This document shows positions 1 through 8,386 of a stretch of 64,000 nt of DNA, one piece after another. Both the position numbers and the translations under genes were made by a program. The notes below the pieces were generated by a model. The model saw only the letters and a list, made by a program, of their open reading frames with translations. It had not been told where the DNA came from and searched no databases. Every line of letters begins with the position of its first letter. Positions within the stretch are counted from its first letter, which is position 1. The DNA is from Woeseiaceae bacterium (GTDB taxonomy: Bacteria; Pseudomonadota; Gammaproteobacteria; Steroidobacterales; Woeseiaceae), in NCBI GenBank assembly GCA_028280615.1, contig JANQLK010000016.1, positions 496,001-560,000 of the forward strand, in the 5' to 3' direction.

Positions 1-363
1 ATGTCGGAGAAACGAGTCAATACCGTGACCTCCGGCGCTGTACGCAGCGTGCAGCCTAGCCCAGGCTCTTCGGAGCCGTCAGGCGGTAATTCCGGGCCGA
101 TTGTCGGCAAGATTTCGCCGCAACAGCAGGCAAGTATCAGGGCAATGAACCTGGATACCCTGGTTCAGAAGCTCAATACGAGGAGCCGCAGCGTCGCACC
201 GGCGCTACGGTTTGAAGTCGACGTCAAGTCCGGTCAGGCGATCATTCAGGTGTTCGACCGCGAAAGTGGCGAGCTGATTCGCCAGATTCCACAGGAAAAA
301 GCCTCTGCCCTCGCGCGGGACGGTGGGGCAATCGATCTCTCGCGCATCGACGACCTCGTGTAA
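1..363 (+). CDS. flaG: FlaG family flagellar protein
   Basis: Small cytosolic protein of the polar flagellar filament/cap locus; FlaG proteins influence filament length and usually sit beside fliD. The C-terminal half carries the family pattern: a strand LRFEVD, then QVFDRESGELIRQIP, close to the consensus V.D..TGE.IRQIP. The N-terminal 50 residues are Ser/Pro/Gly-rich and look disordered. The length (120 aa) is typical. The ATG is the first base of the window, so neither a ribosome binding site nor an upstream start can be judged. It is followed by fliD after 68 bases in the same orientation. The flagellin genes expected upstream lie outside the window. Confidence 0.9.
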   Translation: MSEKRVNTVTSGAVRSVQPSPGSSEPSGGNSGPIVGKISPQQQASIRAMNLDTLVQKLNTRSRSVAPALRFEVDVKSGQAIIQVFDRESGELIRQIPQEKASALARDGGAIDLSRIDDLV

Positions 364-372
364 CTCTACAAT

Positions 373-388
373 TGGCATGGAACTTGAA
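373..388 (+). promoter_or_regulatory. Weak sigma-54-like promoter before fliD
   Basis: TGGCATGGAACTTGAA lies in the flaG-fliD gap. It has a good -24 half (TGGCAT) and correct spacing, but the -12 half reads TTGAA instead of TTGCA, losing the conserved C. It may be a weak FleQ-dependent promoter for fliD or a decayed one. It is much less certain than the three full matches in this window. Confidence 0.3.
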
Positions 389-431
389 TCGATTCCAACG
401 AATCGGCCGGATCGCGCATTGGACTTGAAAC

Positions 432-1823
432 ATGACGGGAATCACCACATCAGGCATCGGCTCGGGACTGGATATTGCCGGACTCGTGCAGCAATTGGTG
501 GCCGTCGAGCGCCAGCCGACCGAGATACGGCTGGCAAGACAGGAAGCGCAGGTACAGGCCAAGATCTCGGCCTACGGCAGCCTGAAGTCGGCGCTGTCCG
601 CCTTCAACGCTGAGCTCGACAAGCTCAAGGAAGCCGATTCCCTTCTGCTTCGCAAGGCGGATTCCTCCGATGAGGAACTGGTTACGGTCAGCGTTGATGG
701 CGCGGCCGTGCCTTCAGCCTACGAGGTCGAGGTGCTGCAGCTCGCCCAATCGCAGAAGCTCGAGTCCGGCGCTTTCGGGAGCCCCGATGATGTGGTCGGC
801 ACCGGCACGTTGACGATCGGCGTCGGCGCCGACGCTTTCACGGTCGAGATCGATTCCGAGAACAACACGCTCGCGGCGATTCGCAATGCGATCAATGGCG
901 CGGTGAGCAACACCGGCGTACAGGCAACGATCGTCAACGCCGACGGCGGCAGCTACCTGATACTGACCGCCGAGCAGACCGGCGCGGACAAGTCGATCAC
1001 GGTGACGCAGGCGGGCGGGGACGGCGGATTGAGCGCCCTCGAATACGATCCGCCGAACGGCCTCAACTCGCTCACCGAGACACGCCAGGCGCTGGACGCA
1101 CAGGTGAACATCGATGGTCTGCTCGTCACCAACGACAGCAATACGATAAGCGGTGCAATCGAGGGCGCGACTCTGAATCTGATTGCCGCGGCGCCGGGCA
1201 CGACGGCCAGCGTGAACGTAGAGAACGATACCGGCGCGGTAAAAAGTCGTATCGAGGCCTTCGTCGAGAAATACAACGATATGATCGACGTATTCAATGA
1301 ACTGACGGCCTATAACGTCGAAACCAGGGTGGCGGGTCCGCTGCTCGGCGATTCGACGATACGCGGCGTGAGTTCGCTCCTGCGCCGCGAACTCGGCGTC
1401 GGCGTCGACGATATCGAGGCATCGTTCTCGTCATTGCTGGATATCGGAATCGAAAGTGACGTCGACGGCAAGCTGTCCATCGATAGCGACGTGCTCGACG
1501 GCGTAATCGAGTCCGAATTCACCAAGCTCGGTCAACTGTTCGCTAATTCGGACGGCTACGCAATCCGGCTGTCGTCGGCCGTAGACGAATACCTCGACGG
1601 CACCGACGGTATCATCCAGGCGCGACTGGACGGCCTGGACGAGTCGATCGACGTCTTCAACGAACAGCGCGAAAGACTGGAGATAAGGCTCGAATCCTTC
1701 GAGGCTCGATTGCAGCGCCAGTTCATCGCGCTCGACACGCTCGTCGGTGAATTGACGAATACGAGCAATTTCCTCGCTCAGCAGCTGCAGTCGCTCCCGG
1801 GCATAACCGCTCCAGGTGACTAG
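432..1823 (+). CDS. fliD: Flagellar filament cap protein FliD (HAP2)
   Basis: Forms the oligomeric cap at the filament tip that folds incoming flagellin. The N-terminus (SGIGSGLDIAGLVQQLVAVE) is the conserved FliD_N signature and is followed by a helical segment with Gln/Ala heptads. A beta-rich central domain (about residues 80-260) contains TDNDSNTISG-like Ig-type loops. The C-terminal FliD_C helical region (about 265-455) ends in the usual coiled coil (NEQRERLEIRLESFEARLQ). At 463 aa it is of normal size. fliS and a fliT-like gene follow on the same strand with short gaps, forming a cap/chaperone operon. Confidence 0.95.
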   Translation: MTGITTSGIGSGLDIAGLVQQLVAVERQPTEIRLARQEAQVQAKISAYGSLKSALSAFNAELDKLKEADSLLLRKADSSDEELVTVSVDGAAVPSAYEVEVLQLAQSQKLESGAFGSPDDVVGTGTLTIGVGADAFTVEIDSENNTLAAIRNAINGAVSNTGVQATIVNADGGSYLILTAEQTGADKSITVTQAGGDGGLSALEYDPPNGLNSLTETRQALDAQVNIDGLLVTNDSNTISGAIEGATLNLIAAAPGTTASVNVENDTGAVKSRIEAFVEKYNDMIDVFNELTAYNVETRVAGPLLGDSTIRGVSSLLRRELGVGVDDIEASFSSLLDIGIESDVDGKLSIDSDVLDGVIESEFTKLGQLFANSDGYAIRLSSAVDEYLDGTDGIIQARLDGLDESIDVFNEQRERLEIRLESFEARLQRQFIALDTLVGELTNTSNFLAQQLQSLPGITAPGD

Positions 1824-1846
1824 CCAAACGGATAGAGAAAGCGCAC

Positions 1847-2257
1847 ATGACACGTACAGCTTACCCCCAGAGAGCCGACGCCTACCGGAAGATCGGAATT
1901 GAGCACGAGGTGACTTCGGCGTCCCCGCATCGACTGATCCAGATGATGATGGAGCGTGTACTCGATAAGCTGTCTTTGGCGAAAAGCAACATGCTTGACG
2001 AACGCGTTGCACAGAAGGCCGTACTGATCGGCGATGCGATCGATATTGTGTGTGGCTTGCAGGTCAGTCTGAATCACGACATCGACAAGAAACTCGGCAG
2101 TAACTTCGACGCGCTGTACGACTACATGACGCGACGACTGCTCGCGGCCAATCTCAACAACGATGTTGCGGCCATCGACGAAGTCAGGACCCTCATGAGC
2201 GAGCTGAAATCGGCCTGGGATGCGATTGAAGACACCGTTCCGCAGCAGGACTCGTAA
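1847..2257 (+). CDS. fliS: Flagellin export chaperone FliS
   Basis: Cytosolic chaperone that binds the C-terminus of flagellin and delivers it to the export gate. The 136-aa helical protein has the FliS hallmarks: an early Tyr segment (AYPQRADAYRKIGIEHEV), then SPHRLIQMMMERVLDKL, then KAVLIGDAIDIVCGLQVSLN and the Y-rich helix ALYDYMTRRLLAANLNND. It starts 24 bases after fliD. Its TAA stop shares one base with the ATG of the next gene, so the two are translationally coupled. Confidence 0.95.
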   Translation: MTRTAYPQRADAYRKIGIEHEVTSASPHRLIQMMMERVLDKLSLAKSNMLDERVAQKAVLIGDAIDIVCGLQVSLNHDIDKKLGSNFDALYDYMTRRLLAANLNNDVAAIDEVRTLMSELKSAWDAIEDTVPQQDS

Positions 2258-2547
2258 TGGCGCTGCACACCCTTGCCGAGGTCCACGAGGCGCTGCGTCG
2301 TTGTGCGGTGCGCGAGAACTGGAGCCGGCTGGCGCCGCTTATGGCGCGCCGGGACGAGCTCTTGTCGACATTACCGCCTGCCTCCAGAGAGTCGGCACTC
2401 CTGGAGTCGCTGCAATGCAACCGGTTCCTGCTCGAGCGGGCGAAGGCGGCGCGTCAGCAGTCGGCAAGCCGGCTGCAGGAGCTCAAACGAGGCCGCGGCC
2501 GAGTCGCGCGCTACGCCTCGAACCAGGCATTGCCTGCCGACGACTGA
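2257..2547 (+). CDS. FliT-like flagellar chaperone (small helical protein)
   Basis: A 96-aa all-helical, Arg/Leu/Ala-rich protein in the position normally held by fliT, the chaperone of FliD and export regulator. The sequence is too short and variable for a firm family call. Position and length, plus a helical hairpin with a pattern like REN.SRLAPLMARRDELL, fit the FliT class. Its ATG overlaps the fliS stop (TAATG). If it is not FliT it is a small hypothetical of the fliDS operon. Confidence 0.6.
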   Translation: MALHTLAEVHEALRRCAVRENWSRLAPLMARRDELLSTLPPASRESALLESLQCNRFLLERAKAARQQSASRLQELKRGRGRVARYASNQALPADD

Positions 2548-2626
2548 TCGATATGGGCTCGACCAAGACTAATTCTTGAATAGATTCTATATTTTTTGCG
2601 ATTCAGGTCACAATATTTGCCATAAT

Positions 2627-2646
2627 CTGTCGCTATAGTGCGACAG
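2627..2646. promoter_or_regulatory. Perfect 7-6-7 palindrome in the fleQ leader
   Basis: CTGTCGC (2627-2633), a 6-base spacer TATAGT, then GCGACAG (2640-2646): a perfect inverted repeat ending 15 bases before the preferred fleQ ATG. It lies just downstream of an AT-rich stretch (2581-2626) likely to hold the fleQ promoter. It could be an operator for a dimeric repressor/activator or an RNA stem in the leader. Confidence 0.5.
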
Positions 2647-2661
2647 GCGACCTGGGGGATT

Positions 2662-4068
2662 ATGGCAAGTGGAGAGACTGGAAAGATGCTCGCGGATTGT
2701 GTGAACGAGGCGGCTGGCCGCGTTCTTGTGTTCGACGCTGATCCGGACCGGCTCAAGGCGATCAGCGAATCTCTACGCGTGTTGAACTACACGCCTATTT
2801 CACCCTTCAAGGATACCGACCCTGACGATATCGGCGACGACGCGGATGTCGCGATCATGATCGGCGATCTTCCCGAGGAGGAAGCGGTCAGCAGTAGCCT
2901 TGTCGATTTCTCGAAACAGAACCGGCGATTGCCGGTACTTCGATTATCCGGTTCCAGCAGTACGCCGGCGGTCGACGAATGTCTCGACAAGCACTTCAGC
3001 TGGGAGTTCGACGCTTCACTGAAGACCTCACAATTGCGCTTCCTCCTGAGACGAGCCGAGCACTACAGGGGGCGTGATCGGGATTCGCGCCTGACCGGAG
3101 ACTCGCGCGCCATGCGGCGCGTACGCAAATTGATCGAACACGTCGCCGACTTCGACACGACCGTTCTCGTAACCGGCGAGTCGGGCACGGGCAAAGAACT
3201 GGCGGCACAGACGGCGCACGAGCTGTCGCGGCGCGGCGACCGGCCGTTCGTGCCCCTGAACTGTGGCGCAGTACCGGCAGAATTGCTCGAAAGCGAGCTT
3301 TTCGGGCATGAGAAGGGTGCCTTCACGGGCGCGGTCAATGCCCGAAAGGGTCGTTTCGAACTGGCCGAAGGCGGCACTCTGTTTCTGGACGAGATCGGCG
3401 ACATGAGCCTGGAGATGCAGGCCAAGCTCCTGCGCGTGCTTCAGGAGCGTTGCTACGAACGCGTCGGTGGGACGACGACGTTGCACTGCAACGTGCGCGT
3501 CATTGCCGCAACGCACCGAGACTTGAAAGAGCGCGTGGCGAATGGCGAATTCCGCGAGGACCTCTACTATCGGTTGAACGTGTTTCCGATCGAGATGCCG
3601 CCGCTTCGGGCGCGGTCCAGCGACCTGCCGACCTTGCTCGAGGTATTGTCGGCCCGCCACCAGCACGGCAACAATGGCCCGTTGAGTTGGACCCAGGATG
3701 CGGTCCGCGCGCTCAGCGCCTATTCCTGGCCAGGCAATGTGCGCGAGCTGAACAACCTCGTCGAAAGGCTGAGTATCCTGCGCCCGGACGGAATCGTGGA
3801 CCTGGCCGATCTGCCCGCGCGATACAGGCAATCGACAGAGAACGGCGATGCAAGCCCGCTCGACCTGTATCAGCATGACGATGGCGTCGATCTCAAACAG
3901 AGAATGGAGCGCATCGAAATGCGGCTGATCGAGTCTGCCCTGGCCGAGACGGACTACGTTGTCGCCGACGCGGCCAGGCTACTGAATCTTCGTCGTACGA
4001 CGCTCGTCGAGAAAATCAACAAGTATGGTCTGCGGTCTAGCTGCCGAGCGCCTGACGCAGCAAGTTGA
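2662..4068 (+). CDS. fleQ: Flagellar master regulator FleQ (sigma-54 activator)
   Basis: Bacterial enhancer-binding protein that switches on sigma-54 flagellar promoters; in Pseudomonas FleQ also binds c-di-GMP. Domains: an N-terminal FleQ/REC-like domain (about 20-130), a sigma-54 AAA+ domain with Walker A GESGTGKE (172-179), GAFTGA (219-224) for sigma-54 contact and Walker B TLFLDEIGD (near 239), and a C-terminal Fis-type HTH (about 425-465). A GTG lies 24 bases upstream in frame, but the ATG used here has CTGGGGGAT just before it, so it is preferred. Its 3' end overlaps the convergent HDOD gene by 32 bases. Matching sigma-54 promoters occur before fleS, fliK and fliL. Confidence 0.93.
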   Translation: MASGETGKMLADCVNEAAGRVLVFDADPDRLKAISESLRVLNYTPISPFKDTDPDDIGDDADVAIMIGDLPEEEAVSSSLVDFSKQNRRLPVLRLSGSSSTPAVDECLDKHFSWEFDASLKTSQLRFLLRRAEHYRGRDRDSRLTGDSRAMRRVRKLIEHVADFDTTVLVTGESGTGKELAAQTAHELSRRGDRPFVPLNCGAVPAELLESELFGHEKGAFTGAVNARKGRFELAEGGTLFLDEIGDMSLEMQAKLLRVLQERCYERVGGTTTLHCNVRVIAATHRDLKERVANGEFREDLYYRLNVFPIEMPPLRARSSDLPTLLEVLSARHQHGNNGPLSWTQDAVRALSAYSWPGNVRELNNLVERLSILRPDGIVDLADLPARYRQSTENGDASPLDLYQHDDGVDLKQRMERIEMRLIESALAETDYVVADAARLLNLRRTTLVEKINKYGLRSSCRAPDAAS

Positions 4069-4903
4069 TCTTGACCTCGGAACCCGCGAGAACATTGAGC
4101 ATGTCCTCGGCGGTAATGCTCATTTGCCCGGCTGCAGGTACTTCATCGAGCGCAAACTCCGCGTCTTCGCTCGTCGTAGTGAACTGATACAAGATATGGG
4201 CGACAATTAACACATCGGTATAGTCGGGCAAGCCGTCGTGGCTGCGAGCCGTATCCTGGTAGTTTCGGACCGCATCGGCCACGTGACTGGCGAAACCCCA
4301 GCTTTCCACGATACTGCTGCCGATCGCAGCGCCCCATTCGGATACGGCACTCTCCAGGTCGTCTTTTGACTCGAAGAGTGCCGGGAATTCCTCGGCGCGC
4401 ACGATAACGTACATATTGCCGATTCCGTGCATCATGCCGACGAATAATGCCTCGTCAGGATTGAGCTTTGTGTATTTTCGGCTGAGCACGAAACACAGAG
4501 CAGCAACGTGCGCGCATTGCTTCCAGAGTCCCTCGAGATGCTCCTTCACGGCGCCCAGCTTGGCCGCCTTCTTGAGCTGCGTCATCGCGAAGGACATCGC
4601 TGAGTTGCGTATCATCACACGTCCGACGCGCGTCACCGCCATGTTGAGATCTGTAATCGGATCACCGCTGGGACGCAAGGCCGGCGAGTTGGCTATCGAC
4701 AGCAGACGAGCAGCCAGGACGGTTTCCGCACTAATCAGATGAACGAGCGTGTCGGTCGAGCAGTTTTCGTCTTCGAGTGCCTCACGAATTCTCAAGACGA
4801 CGTCGGGAAACGACGGTAGCTCGATGTCTCCCTTGTTCAGGTCAGCCGACAGCGCCTGAATGAATGCGAATGCTCCCTGATCCTGCTCGGCGACTGATTC
4901 CAT
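4037..4903 (-). CDS. HDOD domain protein
   Basis: Cytosolic 288-aa protein almost filled by one HDOD domain (about 20-225), a relative of HD phosphohydrolases lacking a full metal site. Visible landmarks are LPSFPDVVLRIREALED at the start, LISAETVLAARLLSIANSPA, then GRVMIRNSAMSFAM and ALFVGMMHGIGNMY. HDOD proteins usually work as signalling adaptors in c-di-GMP, motility or stress pathways. It lies 27 bases after a small membrane gene whose upstream region has a sigma-28 promoter, so it probably belongs to the FliA regulon. Its end overlaps fleQ by 32 bases on the opposite strand. Confidence 0.85.
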   Translation of the reverse strand: MESVAEQDQGAFAFIQALSADLNKGDIELPSFPDVVLRIREALEDENCSTDTLVHLISAETVLAARLLSIANSPALRPSGDPITDLNMAVTRVGRVMIRNSAMSFAMTQLKKAAKLGAVKEHLEGLWKQCAHVAALCFVLSRKYTKLNPDEALFVGMMHGIGNMYVIVRAEEFPALFESKDDLESAVSEWGAAIGSSIVESWGFASHVADAVRNYQDTARSHDGLPDYTDVLIVAHILYQFTTTSEDAEFALDEVPAAGQMSITAEDMLNVLAGSEVKINLLRQALGS

Positions 4904-4930
4904 GTCACGTTCCCGTCCGTGGTTGACTCA

Positions 4931-5080
4931 TCAGGAGAAGAAGTAGAAGACGGCCGGGGCGGCAAGCCACAACAAGCCTTTTATAAGAAAGAACAGAAAA
5001 CCGGCGTATCCGAAGCGCTTCAGTAGCGTCCTGCCTCCGGTCACCGGAACGGTTTTCGTCGTCGCCTGGGAAGTGGTCAT
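4931..5080 (-). CDS. Small single-pass membrane protein
   Basis: A 49-aa protein with a short polar, Thr-rich N-terminus, a basic GGRTLLKRFGYAG stretch and one hydrophobic segment (FLFFLIKGLLWLAAPAVFYF) to the end. I recall similar small KGLLWL-type hypothetical membrane proteins in gammaproteobacteria but cannot assign a function. The frame is open 51 bases further upstream, but this ATG has GGAATC at a sensible distance and removes a non-conserved Arg/Lys leader. It is the first gene after a minus-strand sigma-28 promoter and is followed closely by an HDOD gene, suggesting a role linked to motility. Confidence 0.6.
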   Translation of the reverse strand: MTTSQATTKTVPVTGGRTLLKRFGYAGFLFFLIKGLLWLAAPAVFYFFS

Positions 5081-5116
5081 GGCTGATTCCAACTTTTCGC
5101 GGTCTCGTTGTTTATT

Positions 5117-5143
5117 GCATCGGCGACTCATTCAATTTCTTTA
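5117..5143 (-). promoter_or_regulatory. Sigma-28 (FliA) promoter, small membrane gene/HDOD unit
   Basis: On the minus strand: TAAAGAAA, 11 bases, GCCGATGC. Consensus is TAAAGTTT-N11-GCCGATAA. The TAAA and GCCGAT cores are intact and the spacing is exact. It points to the small membrane gene starting at 5080 and lies back-to-back with the cheY sigma-28 promoter. Confidence 0.75.
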
Positions 5144-5222
5144 GCCATGCGGTCCGCGTGGCGGGAATTCGTGAGGCGCATCACAAATCCGAAAAACAGG
5201 CAGCCGTTAATCCATTTGCGAT

Positions 5223-5249
5223 TTAACTATTCCGGGACCTTGCCGATGA
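5223..5249 (+). promoter_or_regulatory. Sigma-28 (FliA) promoter of the chemotaxis operon
   Basis: TTAACTAT, 11 bases, GCCGATGA, ending 64 bases before the cheY ATG. Spacing is exact, the -10 matches 7 of 8 positions and the -35 is a fair match. No other plausible promoter was seen before cheB, so it probably drives the whole cheY-to-cheB run. Confidence 0.75.
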
Positions 5250-5313
5250 CCATTGAAGCTGCACACAGAAGCAATGCAAGGCTTGGCACGCGGCTGGTAA
5301 GGAGAATGATTCA

Positions 5314-5676
5314 ATGCAGAGTGTTCTGGCGGTAGACGATTCGCCATCGATTCGCAACCTCGTCACCTATGTTCTGGAGCAGGCGGGCTTCGACGTCGTC
5401 GTTGCGGAAGATGGTCAGCAAGCACTGAGCTATGCACGGAGCAATTCGGTGGACCTGGTACTGACTGACATCAACATGCCAAGACTTGATGGAATCGGCC
5501 TGATCAAAGGGCTGCGCAGGCTTCCGCACTACAAGTACGTGCCCCTGCTGGTTCTGACCACCGAGTCTGGAACCGACAAAAAAATGGAAGGAAAGGCAGC
5601 CGGCGCAACCGGATGGATCGTGAAGCCGTTCGATCCGGTGCAACTCGTCAACACGATCCGGAAGGTGCTTTCCTGA
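5314..5676 (+). CDS. cheY: Chemotaxis response regulator CheY
   Basis: Single receiver domain (120 aa) phosphorylated by CheA. Acidic pocket D8/D9, phospho-acceptor D52 in LTDINMP, T82/T83 and K104 in VKPF are all present. A good ribosome binding site (AAGGAG, about nine bases upstream) supports the start. It is the first gene of the chemotaxis operon, 24 bases before cheA, under a sigma-28 promoter. A second CheY lies at 15.8 kb, so which one binds FliM at the motor cannot be told from sequence. Confidence 0.93.
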   Translation: MQSVLAVDDSPSIRNLVTYVLEQAGFDVVVAEDGQQALSYARSNSVDLVLTDINMPRLDGIGLIKGLRRLPHYKYVPLLVLTTESGTDKKMEGKAAGATGWIVKPFDPVQLVNTIRKVLS

Positions 5677-5700
5677 TGTCGCGGATAGCGGGAGTTTGAG

Positions 5701-7770
5701 ATGTCACTTGATGTGAACATGGCGGAAATAGCCCAGATCTTCATCGAAGAGAGTATTGAAGGCCTGGACGTCATGGAGTCGGGGCTTCTGAACCTGGATC
5801 TCGGCGCAGCAGATCCGGAGACGATGAACTCGATTTTTCGTGCTGCGCACTCGATCAAAGGTGGGGGTGCAACGTTCGGATTCACAGAGATTTCGGACTT
5901 TGCACACCATGTAGAAACGCTTCTCGACGAGATGCGGCAGGGAGAGCGGGCCGTGACCAAGGAAGCGGTCGATCTGCTGCTGCAGTCTGTCGATTGTCTG
6001 CGTGACATGATCGGCGATCTCTCCCACGGAGATGTCGATACGACGCGGGCGGATGAACTCGAGAAGCAGCTCGAGACGCTGCTCAATGAATCTTCCACTG
6101 GCGATGCGGCCGAGGCAGCTTCGCCCGAAAAGAACGATACGATGGCGGAGGCGCCGGCTTCCGGTTGGAAGATCGAGTTCAAGCCGGCGCCGGGCATCTT
6201 CCGCTCCTGCAACGATCCCTTGCGGATATTCAGGGAACTCAATGCCCTGGGCGAGCTCGACGTCGTTTCCAGTGGTGCCGAGGAGCTTCTGTTCGGTGAA
6301 TTCGATCCCGAGGAATGCCACGCGAGTTGGACTCTGACCCTCAGCGCGGCGGCTACGCGCGCCGAAATTGAAGATGCATTCGCATGGGTGCAGGACGAGT
6401 GTGAGCTTTCCATGGAGCCGATTGGAGCGGAAGCATCTCCGGACGCATCGGTCGAGGCCAAGGCGCCGCAAGAGGTTCAGGCTTCCGCGCCAGTCCGGGC
6501 GGCCAACGCACCCGAGTCGGAGAAGAAACCGCCCGTGCAAGCGAAGGCCGCTTCCGGAAGTCAGGAGACAGGCTCTATCCGCGTAAACACGGACAAAGTC
6601 GACGCGTTGATAAACCTCGTCGGCGAGCTCGTCATTACACAATCGATGCTGAGCCGCTACAACGGCGATTTCGATTTCTCGCAGCTGCAGGGGCTTCGTG
6701 AAGGCCTGACGCAACTGTCGAGAAACACTCGTGAGCTGCAGGAGAGCGTTATGGCGATCCGGATGCTTCCGATCAGCTTCGCCTTCAGCCGCTTCCCCCG
6801 GCTCGTCAGGGACACGGGCGATGCCCTCGGCAAGAACGTAGAACTCAAGCTGACGGGCGAAAACACCGAACTCGACAAGACCGTGCTCGAGAAGATCGGC
6901 GATCCTCTCGTTCACCTGGTTCGCAACTCGCTGGACCATGGTCTCGAGACACCCGAACAACGGGTCGCCGCCGGCAAGCCCGAAACCGGGGTACTCGAGC
7001 TCAACGCTTATCACGAAGGCGGCAACATCGTCATCGAAGTCATCGACGACGGGGCCGGAATCAACAGGGACAAGGTACTCGCCAAGGCGCGGGAGCGCGG
7101 CCTCGTTGGGCATGACGAGCAACTGACCGACGACCGGATCAACAACCTGATCTTCATGGCCGGCTTCTCTACGGCCGATGAGGTCAGCGATCTGTCCGGT
7201 CGCGGCGTCGGCATGGACGTCGTTCGGCGCAATATCTCCGATCTCGGCGGCCACGTGTCGGTCAACTCGGAGTGCGGCGTCGGCAGCACGTTTACGATTC
7301 GCCTGCCGTTGACGCTCGCGATACTCGACGGTCAGCTCGTTCGGGTCGGTAAGGAGTCTTACATCGTCTCGCTGGTGTCGATCGTCGAAACGATTCAGGT
7401 CGGCGCCGACAAGGTCAATCAGATTGCCGGTGAGTCCGAGCTATTCAAGCTGCGCGACGAGTACCTGCCGATCGTGCGCTTGCACGAACTCTTCGGCATC
7501 GAGGCGGACAGCACGCGAATCGACGACGGCCTGCTTGTCGTCGCCGAAGCCAACGGCCAGCGCGTTGGAATTTTCGTCGACGATTTGCAGGAGCAACAGC
7601 AGGTCGTCATCAAGAGTCTCGAGGCGAACTACCGCCAGATGCAGGGTATCTCCGGCGCCACGATACTCGGCGACGGGACCGTCGCCCTGATTCTCGACGT
7701 GCCCGGACTCATTCAACTGAATTTCGACATACACGGAAGCCCGCAGCACTCGGCCGTCGCGGTGGCGTGA
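5701..7770 (+). CDS. cheA: Chemotaxis histidine kinase CheA
   Basis: Signal-transducing kinase of the receptor array. Domain order: HPt with phosphorylated H50 in FRAAHSIKGGG; a linker; a P2-like docking domain (about 155-245); a dimerisation helix pair beginning near 295 (DKVDALINLVGELVI); an HATPase domain with N-box LVRNSLDHGLE, DDGAGI and GRGVGMDVV; and a C-terminal CheW-like domain (about 540-680). At 689 aa it is complete. The Pro/Ala/Lys-rich linker near 255-285 is longer than in E. coli. It follows cheY and precedes cheW in one operon. It is the only CheA in the window. Confidence 0.95.
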   Translation: MSLDVNMAEIAQIFIEESIEGLDVMESGLLNLDLGAADPETMNSIFRAAHSIKGGGATFGFTEISDFAHHVETLLDEMRQGERAVTKEAVDLLLQSVDCLRDMIGDLSHGDVDTTRADELEKQLETLLNESSTGDAAEAASPEKNDTMAEAPASGWKIEFKPAPGIFRSCNDPLRIFRELNALGELDVVSSGAEELLFGEFDPEECHASWTLTLSAAATRAEIEDAFAWVQDECELSMEPIGAEASPDASVEAKAPQEVQASAPVRAANAPESEKKPPVQAKAASGSQETGSIRVNTDKVDALINLVGELVITQSMLSRYNGDFDFSQLQGLREGLTQLSRNTRELQESVMAIRMLPISFAFSRFPRLVRDTGDALGKNVELKLTGENTELDKTVLEKIGDPLVHLVRNSLDHGLETPEQRVAAGKPETGVLELNAYHEGGNIVIEVIDDGAGINRDKVLAKARERGLVGHDEQLTDDRINNLIFMAGFSTADEVSDLSGRGVGMDVVRRNISDLGGHVSVNSECGVGSTFTIRLPLTLAILDGQLVRVGKESYIVSLVSIVETIQVGADKVNQIAGESELFKLRDEYLPIVRLHELFGIEADSTRIDDGLLVVAEANGQRVGIFVDDLQEQQQVVIKSLEANYRQMQGISGATILGDGTVALILDVPGLIQLNFDIHGSPQHSAVAVA

Positions 7771-7798
7771 TATTTGCATTCAATTCCAGGAGATCAAC

Positions 7799-8338
7799 AT
7801 GGCCGCAAGTCAGAAACAAATGGAAGAAATTACCCAGCCGGCCGAGTCCGGGGATGCCGGAGGGCAATACCTGACCTTCATGCTCGCGGGCGAGGAATAC
7901 GGCGTCGAAATCCTGAAGGTCCAGGAGATCAAGGGGTGGGACACGGCGACGCCGATTCCCAACACGCCCGACTACGTGCTCGGGGTGCTGAATCTGCGCG
8001 GCGCCGTCGTTCCGATCATCGATCTGCGCAAGCGCTTCAGTCTCGAGAGCGTGCCCTACGGCGCGACCACGGTCGTCATCGTCGTAAAGATGGCGCACGA
8101 AGACCAGGAACGCACGGTCGGACTGGTCGTCGACGCCGTGGCGGACGTCTATCGCCTCGAAGGCGGCGAGATTCAGCCGCCGCCGGACATGGGCGGCACG
8201 GTTCATACCGAGTTCGTGCGCGGCCTGGCCACGGTCGAGGAAAAGATGGTGATTCTGCTCGAGATCGATCGCCTGATCGACTTTCGCGGCATGCAGACAG
8301 AGGCCAATGCGGCGGTGGACGCCGAGCTGGACGCCTAA
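7799..8338 (+). CDS. cheW: Chemotaxis coupling protein CheW
   Basis: Adaptor that links receptors to CheA. The 179-aa protein is one CheW domain after a 25-residue polar leader. The typical pattern is visible: EEYGVEILKVQEIKGW, IPNTPDYVLGVLNLRG, VVPIIDLRKRF and, late, GLVVDAVADVYRL. GGAGAT stands before the ATG. It sits between cheA and mcp with short gaps. Confidence 0.95.
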   Translation: MAASQKQMEEITQPAESGDAGGQYLTFMLAGEEYGVEILKVQEIKGWDTATPIPNTPDYVLGVLNLRGAVVPIIDLRKRFSLESVPYGATTVVIVVKMAHEDQERTVGLVVDAVADVYRLEGGEIQPPPDMGGTVHTEFVRGLATVEEKMVILLEIDRLIDFRGMQTEANAAVDAELDA

Positions 8339-8386
8339 GGGGCGCCGGATTAACGGCGTTGATTCGAAATTTAAAGCGAGTTCGAC

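Noticed and set aside
2596..2626. Sigma-70 promoter for fleQ (TTGCGA ... CATAAT)
   Set aside because: The spacing is 19 bases and both hexamers are imperfect; the region is a likely promoter area but no single element is convincing.
5704..7254. 516-codon minus-strand ORF opposite cheA
   Set aside because: Antisense shadow of a GC-rich gene; composition is biased and there is no start context or homology pattern.
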